Below, piece by piece: positions 1-4,938 of a stretch of 9,072 nt of DNA. The notes under the pieces were generated by a model. That model made no database searches, was not told where the DNA came from, and saw only the letters and a program-made list of their open reading frames with translations. Origin of the DNA: Deinococcus fonticola (GTDB lineage: Bacteria > Deinococcota > Deinococci > Deinococcales > Deinococcaceae); NCBI RefSeq assembly GCF_004634215.1, contig NZ_SMMH01000062.1, positions 1 through 9,072 of the forward strand, written 5' to 3'. Each line of letters begins with the position of its first letter. Positions within the stretch are counted from its first letter, which is position 1. The position numbers and the translations under genes are program-made.

Positions 1-121
1 AGCCGTGTAACACGGCTTAAAACCATGAAGGCCCGCGTAACCTTCCCATGCTCAACTGTTGACAAATTGCGGAAAAAGGCTTAAACTGTAATTACCTCAG
101 AGAGAGGAAAGGAGCGTAAAA
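1..121 (+). repeat. Promoter-leader repeat R1 (cut by the window's left edge)
   Basis: First of four copies of one repeated regulatory module. It opens with a perfect 7-bp inverted repeat, AGCCGTG-TAA-CACGGCT (1-17), runs through the promoter and ends at the ribosome-binding site of the gene at 122. The same order of elements recurs before the genes at 1655 and 2612, and the promoter-leader half recurs before the gene at 4156. The full copies begin further upstream with a terminator, so this copy probably continues beyond the window. Confidence 0.9.
59..87 (+). promoter_or_regulatory. Sigma70-type promoter P1
   Basis: TTGACA at 59-64 and TAAACT at 82-87 are separated by 17 bp, a near-consensus housekeeping promoter. 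The palindrome GTAATTAC (88-95) covers the expected transcription start. A double Shine-Dalgarno, GAGGAAAGGAG (104-114), lies 7 bases before the ATG at 122. The promoter should drive the genes at 122, 709 and 1001 up to the terminator at 1471. Confidence 0.85.
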
Positions 122-655
122 ATGACCGCCCAGACCGCAGAAACCCGCAAGAACTTTACCCGCACTTGGGAAGCCAGGCTGTATGGCAGTTGGGGCGAAG
201 GCGCAAGCGCCAGCGTGTTAATTGCCACCAAAATCTTGACCGTGACCGCCGACCACGAAGGCACACAGACGGCGACCATTGACGGCCAGCCTGTAGAGCT
301 GCTGGAAGCCTACCGGGTCTACAAGTGGGCCAGCACTGAGGGCCGCTTGACCGTGCTGCACGAGGCCGAACTGACACCCCCCGAACAGCCCGAACCGCTG
401 AAAATGCCCATGCAGGTTATTGGGAAAGCCCGCGCCCACACGCTTCACAAAATCATGGGCGCGTTAGGGATACCCCACGCTCAGCATTACGGCATTGCCG
501 CGTTTGCCATTGACGAGCCGTTCCCGCTGGAAACCCTTAGCACCCTCACCGATGCCGAAGCGGGCCGCGTGTGGGCTTATCTGTGCAGCCACTATCCAAA
601 CGCCTGCCAAGTGGGGCAGCGCATTAAAGCTAAAACCGCCGCCCACGCCGCTTAA
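122..655 (+). CDS. Hypothetical protein, 177 aa, first gene of array unit 1
   Basis: I do not recognise a named family. The ATG is fixed by the double Shine-Dalgarno at 104-114. The first codons (MTAQTAET) match the start of three other, otherwise unrelated genes in this array. Residues about 10-80 look beta-rich. The C-terminal part (about 100-165) looks helical, with a pattern of 'LHKIMGALGIPHAQHYGIAA', then 'LETLSTLTDAEAGRVWAYL'. That pattern is loosely like the short helical modules of phage GemA-type proteins (long helix, G-[IL] turn, tyrosine, then 'LT-[DE]-AE' before a last helix), but the likeness is too weak for a functional call. There is no signal peptide or membrane segment. It leads a probable three-gene unit, and a GC-rich hairpin follows its stop. 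Confidence 0.8.
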   Translation: MTAQTAETRKNFTRTWEARLYGSWGEGASASVLIATKILTVTADHEGTQTATIDGQPVELLEAYRVYKWASTEGRLTVLHEAELTPPEQPEPLKMPMQVIGKARAHTLHKIMGALGIPHAQHYGIAAFAIDEPFPLETLSTLTDAEAGRVWAYLCSHYPNACQVGQRIKAKTAAHAA

Positions 656-662
656 ACCGCCT

Positions 663-681
663 GGGGGCCAGTTGCGCCCCC
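663..681 (+). other. GC-rich intergenic hairpin after the gene at 122
   Basis: GGGGGC (663-668) pairs with GCCCCC (676-681) across a 7-base loop. No U-run follows, so it is not a classical terminator. It may stabilise the upstream 3' end or modulate read-through to the gene at 709. Comparable hairpins follow most genes of the array. Confidence 0.55.
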
Positions 682-708
682 TTCCCATCGAGGAAAGGAG
701 CATAAGCC

Positions 709-945
709 ATGACCACCCAGACCGCAGAAAATATGACCGCCGCCGACGCCCTACGGATTAAGAACCTCATTCTCAGCTTGCCCGCGCAAGACCCGCAGCG
801 GAAGCAAGTCGAAAACAAGGTAATGGAGGCCGCTGAGAGCCGGATGGACGCCGACGCCCGCGAGATTTACCGCTTATTGCAGACCATAGACTGCGCCCGC
901 GCTGTGCGCGTGGGTTTGATGGTGCTGCAAGGCGTAGACGCTTAA
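709..945 (+). CDS. Small hypothetical protein, 78 aa
   Basis: The family is not recognised. The leader GAGGAAAGGAG (690-700) plus ATAAGCC before the ATG is nearly the same as the repeat leader of the gene at 4156, although no promoter precedes this copy. The first 32 bases of the coding sequence are identical to those of the gene at 2612, giving MTTQTAENMTA in both. A second in-frame ATG at codon 9 (733) could be the ancestral start, with the first eight residues acquired with the leader. The remainder is mostly helical and charged, with no membrane segment. It probably shares P1 with its neighbours. A hairpin with one mismatch follows the stop. Confidence 0.75.
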   Translation: MTTQTAENMTAADALRIKNLILSLPAQDPQRKQVENKVMEAAESRMDADAREIYRLLQTIDCARAVRVGLMVLQGVDA

Positions 946-953
946 ACCCCTAC

Positions 954-978
954 GGCCCCGCCCCCAGCGGGCAGGGCC
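954..978 (+). other. GC-rich intergenic hairpin after the gene at 709
   Basis: GGCCC (954-958) and GCCC (960-963) pair with GGGC (969-972) and GGGCC (974-978). There is one C/A mismatch and a 5-base loop. No U-run follows. It resembles the other gene-end hairpins of the array. Confidence 0.5.
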
Positions 979-1000
979 ACCCCCACGAGGAGCGCCCGAC

Positions 1001-1387
1001 ATGGACGAACAGAACCAAATCAAAGCAGCCGCCACCGCCAGGAACCCCGCCGCCGAACTCGAAAGCCTTATCCGCGACCTCAAAGACCATTACCACCTCA
1101 GCGACGAGGAAACCGCCCAGGCCCGCGCCGATTACACGCAGGCGCTTACCACGGCCCTCAAGCGCCGCGAAAAGATGACCGAACTTTGGCCCGATGCGCC
1201 CGCCGCGTGCTTCATTTACGCCTCATTCTGCCGCCCGTTTTCCGAGTATGGCCGCGCCCCTGAAAGCGTCAGGGGGATGCAGCACCAGCCCGCCGACTGG
1301 CCCGCCTCTATCCCTCATTCCTATATTGCCAGCGCCGCCCCGCTGGAGTTGCCGCAGGTTGAATTACTGCGCTTTCCCCTGACATGA
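1001..1387 (+). CDS. Hypothetical protein, 128 aa, last gene of array unit 1
   Basis: The family is not recognised. GAGGAG at 987-992, 8 bases before the ATG, supports this start. The N-terminal half (residues about 1-65) is polar and probably helical, with 'ELESLIRDLKDHYHLSDEETAQ' split over two helices. The C-terminal half has several aromatics, cysteines and prolines and ends 'QVELLRFPLT'. Unlike its two upstream partners it lacks the shared QTAE start, so it did not acquire its N-terminus with the repeat leader. It is the last gene before the terminator at 1471 and probably shares P1. Alternative frames here are longer on the minus strand only because of the base composition. Confidence 0.7.
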   Translation: MDEQNQIKAAATARNPAAELESLIRDLKDHYHLSDEETAQARADYTQALTTALKRREKMTELWPDAPAACFIYASFCRPFSEYGRAPESVRGMQHQPADWPASIPHSYIASAAPLELPQVELLRFPLT

Positions 1388-1470
1388 CCACGCCCGCCGA
1401 GCGGCCCCGCGCACCCCCCACGAGGCCCCGCTTCTCTCTCTCTGAAAAAGCGCCCCCACGAGAGCGGCCA

Positions 1471-1494
1471 CCGACTTGATAAAGTCGGTTTTTT
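1471..1494 (+). terminator. Intrinsic terminator T1
   Basis: CCGACTT (1471-1477) pairs perfectly with AAGTCGG (1482-1488) around loop GATA, followed directly by a run of six T (1489-1494). This is a textbook rho-independent terminator for the unit beginning at P1. Confidence 0.9.
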
Positions 1495-1588
1495 GTTGTC
1501 ATAGCCTGCCTGCAACGCCGACGAGGAAAAAGCCATGCAACACGGCTTAAAACCATGAAGCCCCGCGTAGCCTTCCCCTGCTCAAGTG

Positions 1589-1617
1589 TTGACAAATCAC
1601 AGAAAAAGGCTTAAACT
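1589..1617 (+). promoter_or_regulatory. Sigma70-type promoter P2
   Basis: TTGACA (1589-1594) and TAAACT (1612-1617) are 17 bp apart. The palindrome GTAATTAC (1618-1625) overlaps the expected start point. The spacer differs from the other copies (ATCACAG in place of ATTGCGG) while the -35, -10, palindrome and leader are kept. It drives the single gene at 1655. Confidence 0.85.
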
Positions 1618-1654
1618 GTAATTACCTCAAAGAGAGAGGAAAGGAGCGTAAAAA

Positions 1655-2338
1655 ATGTCAGTCATCGGATTTGCAGCAGACGAAATCAAGAGCATCGAGG
1701 CCGCAGCCCGCGAGATTTGCGGCGACCATACAGGCGGCGACCACTGGCCCGCGTTCTATGTGAGCAACCACAGCGAGTACGCCGAGCGGTACGAGTCCCG
1801 CAGCCTGACCGACGCCGAGCGCGTACAGTTGCGCCGCGAGTACGCCGCCGCCCCAGCCCGCCAGCAGTACACCCCCACCGCGCCCGCCGACCTCATGACC
1901 AGATTGCAAAGCCTTCTGTACAACTGCGAGGAGTTCAGCGGCGACACCGAAACGGCCCGCCGTAAGTTGCTGGACTGTGTGGCCTTTGAACTGATGACCG
2001 AGGGCGGCCCCGCCGTGAATCTGGACACCTTCGCCAACGTGCAGCGCATGGACTTTAACACCTACCGCATGACGACCATTGACCCCCGCGAGGGCGCACG
2101 CGGCAGGGCTTACACCTTCGCCAAGTTGCAGGGCCAGCCCCACCCCTACGAGGGCCACACGACCACCGACCCCCGCGAACTGTTCCGCATGGTGTGGGAA
2201 ATGCGCGACGACTGCGCCGCCGACTACCGCGCCCAGGACGCCCGCCGTATGGCCGAGTTTATGGCCCTGATGGAGAGCGGCCACAGCTACCACAGCGCAC
2301 AAATGGAAATGCTCAAGCGGCAGCTCGCCGCCAGCTAA
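1655..2338 (+). CDS. Hypothetical protein, 227 aa, single-gene unit
   Basis: The family is not recognised. GAGGAAAGGAG at 1636-1646, 8 bases before the ATG, fixes the start. This gene has the same leader as the others but its own N-terminus (MSVIGFAADE), so the shared coding tag is optional. The protein is soluble-looking, rich in acidic residues and arginine, and probably mostly helical. The middle segment (about 120-165) has 'NLDTFANVQRMDFNTYRMTT', and the C-terminus is a charged helix ending 'EMLKRQLAAS'. The long open minus-strand frame over the same bases is a shadow caused by GC-biased third positions. The gene lies alone between two full terminator-promoter repeats, so recombination between them could delete or duplicate it cleanly. 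Confidence 0.8.
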   Translation: MSVIGFAADEIKSIEAAAREICGDHTGGDHWPAFYVSNHSEYAERYESRSLTDAERVQLRREYAAAPARQQYTPTAPADLMTRLQSLLYNCEEFSGDTETARRKLLDCVAFELMTEGGPAVNLDTFANVQRMDFNTYRMTTIDPREGARGRAYTFAKLQGQPHPYEGHTTTDPRELFRMVWEMRDDCAADYRAQDARRMAEFMALMESGHSYHSAQMEMLKRQLAAS

Positions 2339-2350
2339 ACCGCGAACCTA

Positions 2351-2378
2351 GGCCCGCGCCCACCACCAGGGCGCGGCC
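2351..2378 (+). other. GC-rich hairpin after the gene at 1655
   Basis: GGCC-C-GCGCCC (2351-2361) pairs with GGGCGCGGCC (2369-2378) around loop ACCACCA, with one bulged C. It stands upstream of the true terminator at 2431 and resembles the hairpin after the gene at 4498, which has a similar loop. Confidence 0.5.
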
Positions 2379-2430
2379 ACCACCCCGCCCCGTTTCTCTC
2401 TCTGAAAAAGCGCCCCCATGAGAGCGGCCA

Positions 2431-2454
2431 CCGACTTTATCAAGTCGGTTTTTT
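2431..2454 (+). terminator. Intrinsic terminator T2
   Basis: CCGACTT (2431-2437) pairs with AAGTCGG (2442-2448), loop TATC, then six T (2449-2454). The stem is the same as in T1 and the loop is substituted, which suggests that the structure rather than the loop is conserved. Confidence 0.9.
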
Positions 2455-2548
2455 GTTGTCATAGCCTGCCCACAACGCCGACGAGGAAAAAGCCGTGCAA
2501 CACGGCTTAAAACCATGAAGGCCCGCGTAACCTGCCCACGCCCAACTA

Positions 2549-2577
2549 TTGACAAATTGCGGAAAAAGGCTTAAATT
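2549..2577 (+). promoter_or_regulatory. Sigma70-type promoter P3
   Basis: TTGACA (2549-2554), 17 bp, TAAATT (2572-2577), then palindrome GTAATTAC (2578-2585) and Shine-Dalgarno GAGGAAGGGAG (2594-2604). The -10 differs by one base from the other three copies. It should drive the genes at 2612 and 3719. Confidence 0.85.
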
Positions 2578-2611
2578 GTAATTACCTCAGAGAGAGGAAG
2601 GGAGCGTAAAA

Positions 2612-3670
2612 ATGACCACCCAGACCGCAGAAAATATGACCGCAACCGTTACCACTCTTGAATCGTTGGGCGTCTATTTCGGTATTAACGACGTGAGCCG
2701 CGAACTTGCCCGCCGCGCTTATGTAAACGTCAGCCACTACGCCGACCAGCGAGCCGACAGCACACGCGCCGCTTACCTGTCCGACATGCAACGCGCCGCC
2801 GCGATGTTTGAAGATGCCGTTCGTCAGTACCCAGAGCGCAAAGACCGCGCCGCCGACATGCTCAGGGATTACAAAAGCGGATACCTCAAGCGCCTCAATG
2901 ATTACCTCAGCAGCAGCGCCGAGTGTGCCAGTTGGTTCATTGTCGGCCCCGCCCGTTTCCCCCGCCGTCAGCAGGAAAAACGCCGCGCCAGCGCCGACAA
3001 ACGCGCCGAAGAATTGCGCGACTTTGCGACCCGCCGACTTGCCCGCATGGTGAAACTTGTGACCCGCCCGCCCCGGATGAACGCCGCCGAACGCGCCGAG
3101 GACTACCGCCGCCGTATGGAGCAGGCCCAGGCCGAACAGGAGCGCATGAAGGAAGCAAACAAAATTATCAAGAGTAAAAAACTGGCCGACCAGTTAGCCA
3201 AGTTTGGTCTGACTGTGACGGATGCCCTTGTCACTTTGGGGATTAGTGAGGCCGAGGCTGTGAGCATCCAGCGCCCCGACTTTGCAAACCGCATTGGATA
3301 CCCCAACTACAAACTCACCAACAATAACGCGGAAATCCGCAGGTTGAAAGCCAAGATGGAGGAGCAGCAAGCCCTGGCCTCTCAAGCTGTCACCCAGACC
3401 GCGCCCGCCCACGAATACGACACCCCCGCCGACGGCCCCGTAAGATACGAGGAACACCCCGACGACAACCGCGTAAGACTAACCTTTGAAGGCAAGCCCA
3501 GCGACAGCAGCCGCCAGCTTTTGAAGTCTCACGGCTTCCGGTGGAGTCCTAACGCTGGAGCATGGCAACGCTTTTTGACTGGGAACGGCAAATATGCCGC
3601 CCAGGAGGTACTTAAAGCACTTGGGGCAACCCCCGCCCAGCCCAGCGCCGACGCTGAAACCGCCGCATAA
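2612..3670 (+). CDS. Mobile-element-associated protein, 352 aa, with C-terminal GFRWSP/GAWQR module
   Basis: From memory of the family, this resembles a protein common on phages and conjugative plasmids of Firmicutes and Bacteroidetes, where 'GPANFP' and 'SNGFRW-P--GAWQRQL' motifs recur. Visible here: a helical N-terminal region (about 15-105), 'FIVGPARFPRRQQEKRR' (about 110-127), a charged coiled-coil-like stretch (about 160-200), 'GYPNYKLTNNNAEIRRLKAK' (about 229-248), a Pro/Ala/Thr linker, and a last module (about 280-345) with 'LTFEGKPSDSSRQLLKSHG' then 'FRWSPNAGAWQRFLTGNGKY'. The biochemical role is unknown to me; a nucleic-acid or antirestriction role is only a guess. The first 32 coding bases are identical to those of the gene at 709, and a second in-frame ATG sits at codon 9 (2636). 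It is the best evidence that the array belongs to a plasmid or prophage. Confidence 0.85.
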   Translation: MTTQTAENMTATVTTLESLGVYFGINDVSRELARRAYVNVSHYADQRADSTRAAYLSDMQRAAAMFEDAVRQYPERKDRAADMLRDYKSGYLKRLNDYLSSSAECASWFIVGPARFPRRQQEKRRASADKRAEELRDFATRRLARMVKLVTRPPRMNAAERAEDYRRRMEQAQAEQERMKEANKIIKSKKLADQLAKFGLTVTDALVTLGISEAEAVSIQRPDFANRIGYPNYKLTNNNAEIRRLKAKMEEQQALASQAVTQTAPAHEYDTPADGPVRYEEHPDDNRVRLTFEGKPSDSSRQLLKSHGFRWSPNAGAWQRFLTGNGKYAAQEVLKALGATPAQPSADAETAA

Positions 3671-3680
3671 AAAGACACTG

Positions 3681-3695
3681 GGGGGGAATCCCCCC
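3681..3695 (+). other. G6/C6 hairpin between the genes at 2612 and 3719
   Basis: GGGGGG (3681-3686) faces CCCCCC (3690-3695) across AAT. No T-run follows. It sits just upstream of the Shine-Dalgarno at 3703-3708. A second C6 run (3711-3716) between the Shine-Dalgarno and the ATG could compete for the same G-run and hide the start of the gene at 3719. Confidence 0.5.
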
Positions 3696-3718
3696 ATCTC
3701 ACAAGGAGCGCCCCCCTT

Positions 3719-3985
3719 ATGCTGACCACTCCCCACCTTGCCAAAATCCCCGCCGCTGAACTGCTCAGTGCATACCGCTACCACTGCGCCGCAAAAATGG
3801 CTCGCACGATGGAGGGCGAAGGGTTCACGGCTGATGAGCTTAAAAACTACGTCGAGCGGTGCAGGGCGTTTGAGGATGCTTTTTTTCTGGCAGCAAGTGA
3901 CAGCGCCCACCAGCATTTAGCCGCGTGGGGCGTGGATGCCCGCGCCGAGGCTTTAGCGGTTTGGCGTGAAATGATGCGCGACTAG
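3719..3985 (+). CDS. Small hypothetical protein, 88 aa
   Basis: The family is not recognised. AAGGAG at 3703-3708 lies 10 bases before the ATG. The sequence is helical in appearance: 'LAKIPAAELLSAYRYHC' at the start, a central 'FTADELKNYVERCRAFEDAFF', and a final helix ending 'EALAVWREMMRD'. It is soluble, with no signal peptide. It probably shares P3 with the gene at 2612, 48 bases upstream. No clear terminator follows; the 170 bases to the gene at 4156 hold only weak small hairpins and then promoter P4. Confidence 0.7.
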   Translation: MLTTPHLAKIPAAELLSAYRYHCAAKMARTMEGEGFTADELKNYVERCRAFEDAFFLAASDSAHQHLAAWGVDARAEALAVWREMMRD

Positions 3986-4089
3986 AACGGCCTAGAATCG
4001 CCCGCGCCTGAAGGCTTGCCAATCCTGCCGCGCCGCACCACCCGTCTGATGACCTGGTGGCCCTGACACGCTGTAAACAGCATTCTATG

Positions 4090-4155
4090 TGTTGACAAAT
4101 TGCGGAAAAAGGCTTAAACTGTAATTACCTCAGAGAGAGGAAAGGAGCGTAAGCC
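4090..4155 (+). repeat. Promoter-leader repeat R4 (short copy)
   Basis: This copy begins just before the -35 (TGTTGACA) and keeps the promoter, palindrome and double Shine-Dalgarno almost unchanged. The terminator, inverted repeat and other upstream parts of R2/R3 are absent. The sharp edge at the -35 suggests the promoter-leader half is a separable module. Confidence 0.88.
4092..4120 (+). promoter_or_regulatory. Sigma70-type promoter P4
   Basis: TTGACA (4092-4097), 17 bp, TAAACT (4115-4120), palindrome GTAATTAC (4121-4128), Shine-Dalgarno GAGGAAAGGAG (4137-4147). The core is identical to P1. It drives the genes at 4156 and 4498. Confidence 0.85.
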
Positions 4156-4494
4156 ATGCCCCAGACCGCAGAAACCGCCAAACCCCAAAGCATGACCTGG
4201 CCCACGTTCAAAGCCGCTGTTATGGCGTGGCTTGACCAGCACGGCAAGACCCCCCGCAACGAGAACGCCGCCTACAACATTCTGCACGCCGCCCGCGACT
4301 TCGGCGGCGACGTGGTGGAGGTCATGCAGATGCAGGCTTACGCCGCCCAGCATATCGGCAAATACGCCGAACTGAGCGCCAAAACCTGTATTCGCGCTTT
4401 GCAGCTCCACATCGAGCGCGACTACTACGCTGAGCAGAGCGACCCCGAACGAGCCGCCGACCTGACCCGCCGCCTAGCCTACTGGGGAGCGTGA
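4156..4494 (+). CDS. Hypothetical protein, 112 aa
   Basis: The family is not recognised. The start is set by the repeat leader (Shine-Dalgarno 4137-4147, 8 bases before the ATG). The N-terminus MPQTAETAKPQSM carries the array's shared QTAE tag, here one residue shorter than elsewhere, with another methionine at position 13 where the protein-specific part may begin (TWPTFKAAVMAWLDQHGKTP). The body is helical, rich in alanine and aromatics, with 'NAAYNILHAARDFGGDVVEV' and 'CIRALQLHIERDYYAEQSD'. It is soluble. The next gene starts 3 bases after the stop, so the pair is very probably translated together. Confidence 0.8.
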   Translation: MPQTAETAKPQSMTWPTFKAAVMAWLDQHGKTPRNENAAYNILHAARDFGGDVVEVMQMQAYAAQHIGKYAELSAKTCIRALQLHIERDYYAEQSDPERAADLTRRLAYWGA

Positions 4495-4497
4495 ACC

Positions 4498-4770
4498 GTG
4501 CCTCAGTTTCTACTGACCACCAACAAGGGCATGAACGTCATCGCCCGCGAGGTTATCACCGCGCCCCATATCGCTAAAGCCCGCGCTCAGGTGCTAGCGC
4601 GTTACCCGAACGCCCGCCCTAATTACATAGGACGCAGCAGCCCGCAGCGCGAAGCGTTTCACCTCAAGTTTGACGACGAGGCCCAGCAATACGCCCACCT
4701 CTGCACCAGTTTTGAACTGCACGGCGAGGACACCGCCCCATTTGAATGGTACGCGCCCCGCGCCAGCTAA
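4498..4770 (+). CDS. Small hypothetical protein, 90 aa, GTG start
   Basis: The family is not recognised. The GTG start follows GGGGAG (4484-4489), which lies inside the end of the previous gene, and is 3 bases after that gene's stop; this suggests translational coupling. The N-terminus 'MPQFLLTTNKGMNVIAREVI' looks like a beta strand plus turn and strand; then 'HIAKARAQVLARYPNARPNY' looks like helix then strand. The rest has 'FHLKFDDEAQQYAHLCTSFE' and ends 'FEWYAPRAS'. A compact alpha/beta fold is plausible. It is the last gene of the array; two strong hairpins follow its stop directly. Confidence 0.75.
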   Translation: MPQFLLTTNKGMNVIAREVITAPHIAKARAQVLARYPNARPNYIGRSSPQREAFHLKFDDEAQQYAHLCTSFELHGEDTAPFEWYAPRAS

Positions 4771-4776
4771 ACCACC

Positions 4777-4823
4777 CGCGCCCGCCCACCAGCGGGCGCG
4801 GCCCCTGGAACAGCACCAGGGGC
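4777..4823 (+). other. Two adjacent GC-rich hairpins closing the gene array
   Basis: CGCGCCCGC (4777-4785) pairs perfectly with GCGGGCGCG (4792-4800), loop CCACCA. GCCCCTGG (4801-4808) pairs perfectly with CCAGGGGC (4816-4823), loop AACAGCA. The two stems abut with no base between them. No T-run follows either stem, so they may protect the 3' end or help Rho-type termination. A weaker 7-bp stem (4844-4850 with 4871-4877) follows. Confidence 0.6.
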
Positions 4824-4919
4824 CGGACAGCCAAAAGCAAGGAAGCCGCCCAGTCTCTTTGCAGGGAATAGGCGGCTACAGCATTGTTTTGTTCGGCTTG
4901 CGCCTCACGTCACCCCCAA

Positions 4920-4938
4920 CCCCCTCAAGGGGGCTTTT
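4920..4938 (+). terminator. Probable intrinsic terminator T3
   Basis: CCCCC (4920-4924), loop TCAA, GGGGG (4929-4933), then CTTTT. It is short but strong, and it lies where the small-gene array ends and the gene-poor boundary begins. Confidence 0.6.

Larger units (their letters stand above)
1425..1654 (+). repeat. Terminator-promoter repeat R2 (full length)
   Basis: Copy of the regulatory module that also occurs at 2387-2611 (R3), with scattered single-base differences over about 225-230 bases. Order: pyrimidine-rich CTCTCTCTC stretch, GAAAAAGCGCCCCC, terminator hairpin with T-run, GTTGTCATAGCCTGCC, GACGAGGAAAAAGCC, an inverted repeat imperfect in this copy (AGCCATG/CACGGCT), promoter, and double Shine-Dalgarno. 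It closes unit 1 and starts the gene at 1655. It fills the whole gene-free stretch 1388-1654 apart from a short GC-rich lead-in. Confidence 0.9.
2387..2611 (+). repeat. Terminator-promoter repeat R3 (full length)
   Basis: Second full copy of the module, collinear with R2. Here the inverted repeat is perfect (AGCCGTG-CAA-CACGGCT). The terminator loop differs from T1 while the stem is unchanged. It ends the unit at 1655 and starts the unit at 2612. Confidence 0.9.

Noticed and set aside
1658..2302. Long open frame on the minus strand (about 214 codons) opposite the gene at 1655
   Set aside because: Rich in Gly/Val/Ala repeats typical of an antisense shadow in GC-rich coding DNA. It has no ribosome-binding site, and the plus strand has a promoter and double Shine-Dalgarno.
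3986..4089. Possible structured RNA or tRNA between the genes at 3719 and 4156
   Set aside because: Only a weak CCACC/GGTGG pair and a 4-bp GCTG/CAGC stem are visible; no cloverleaf or T-loop motif.
1..4155. The repeated leaders as a CRISPR array
   Set aside because: Only four copies, unequal lengths, spaced by whole genes rather than short uniform spacers, and each contains a clear promoter.
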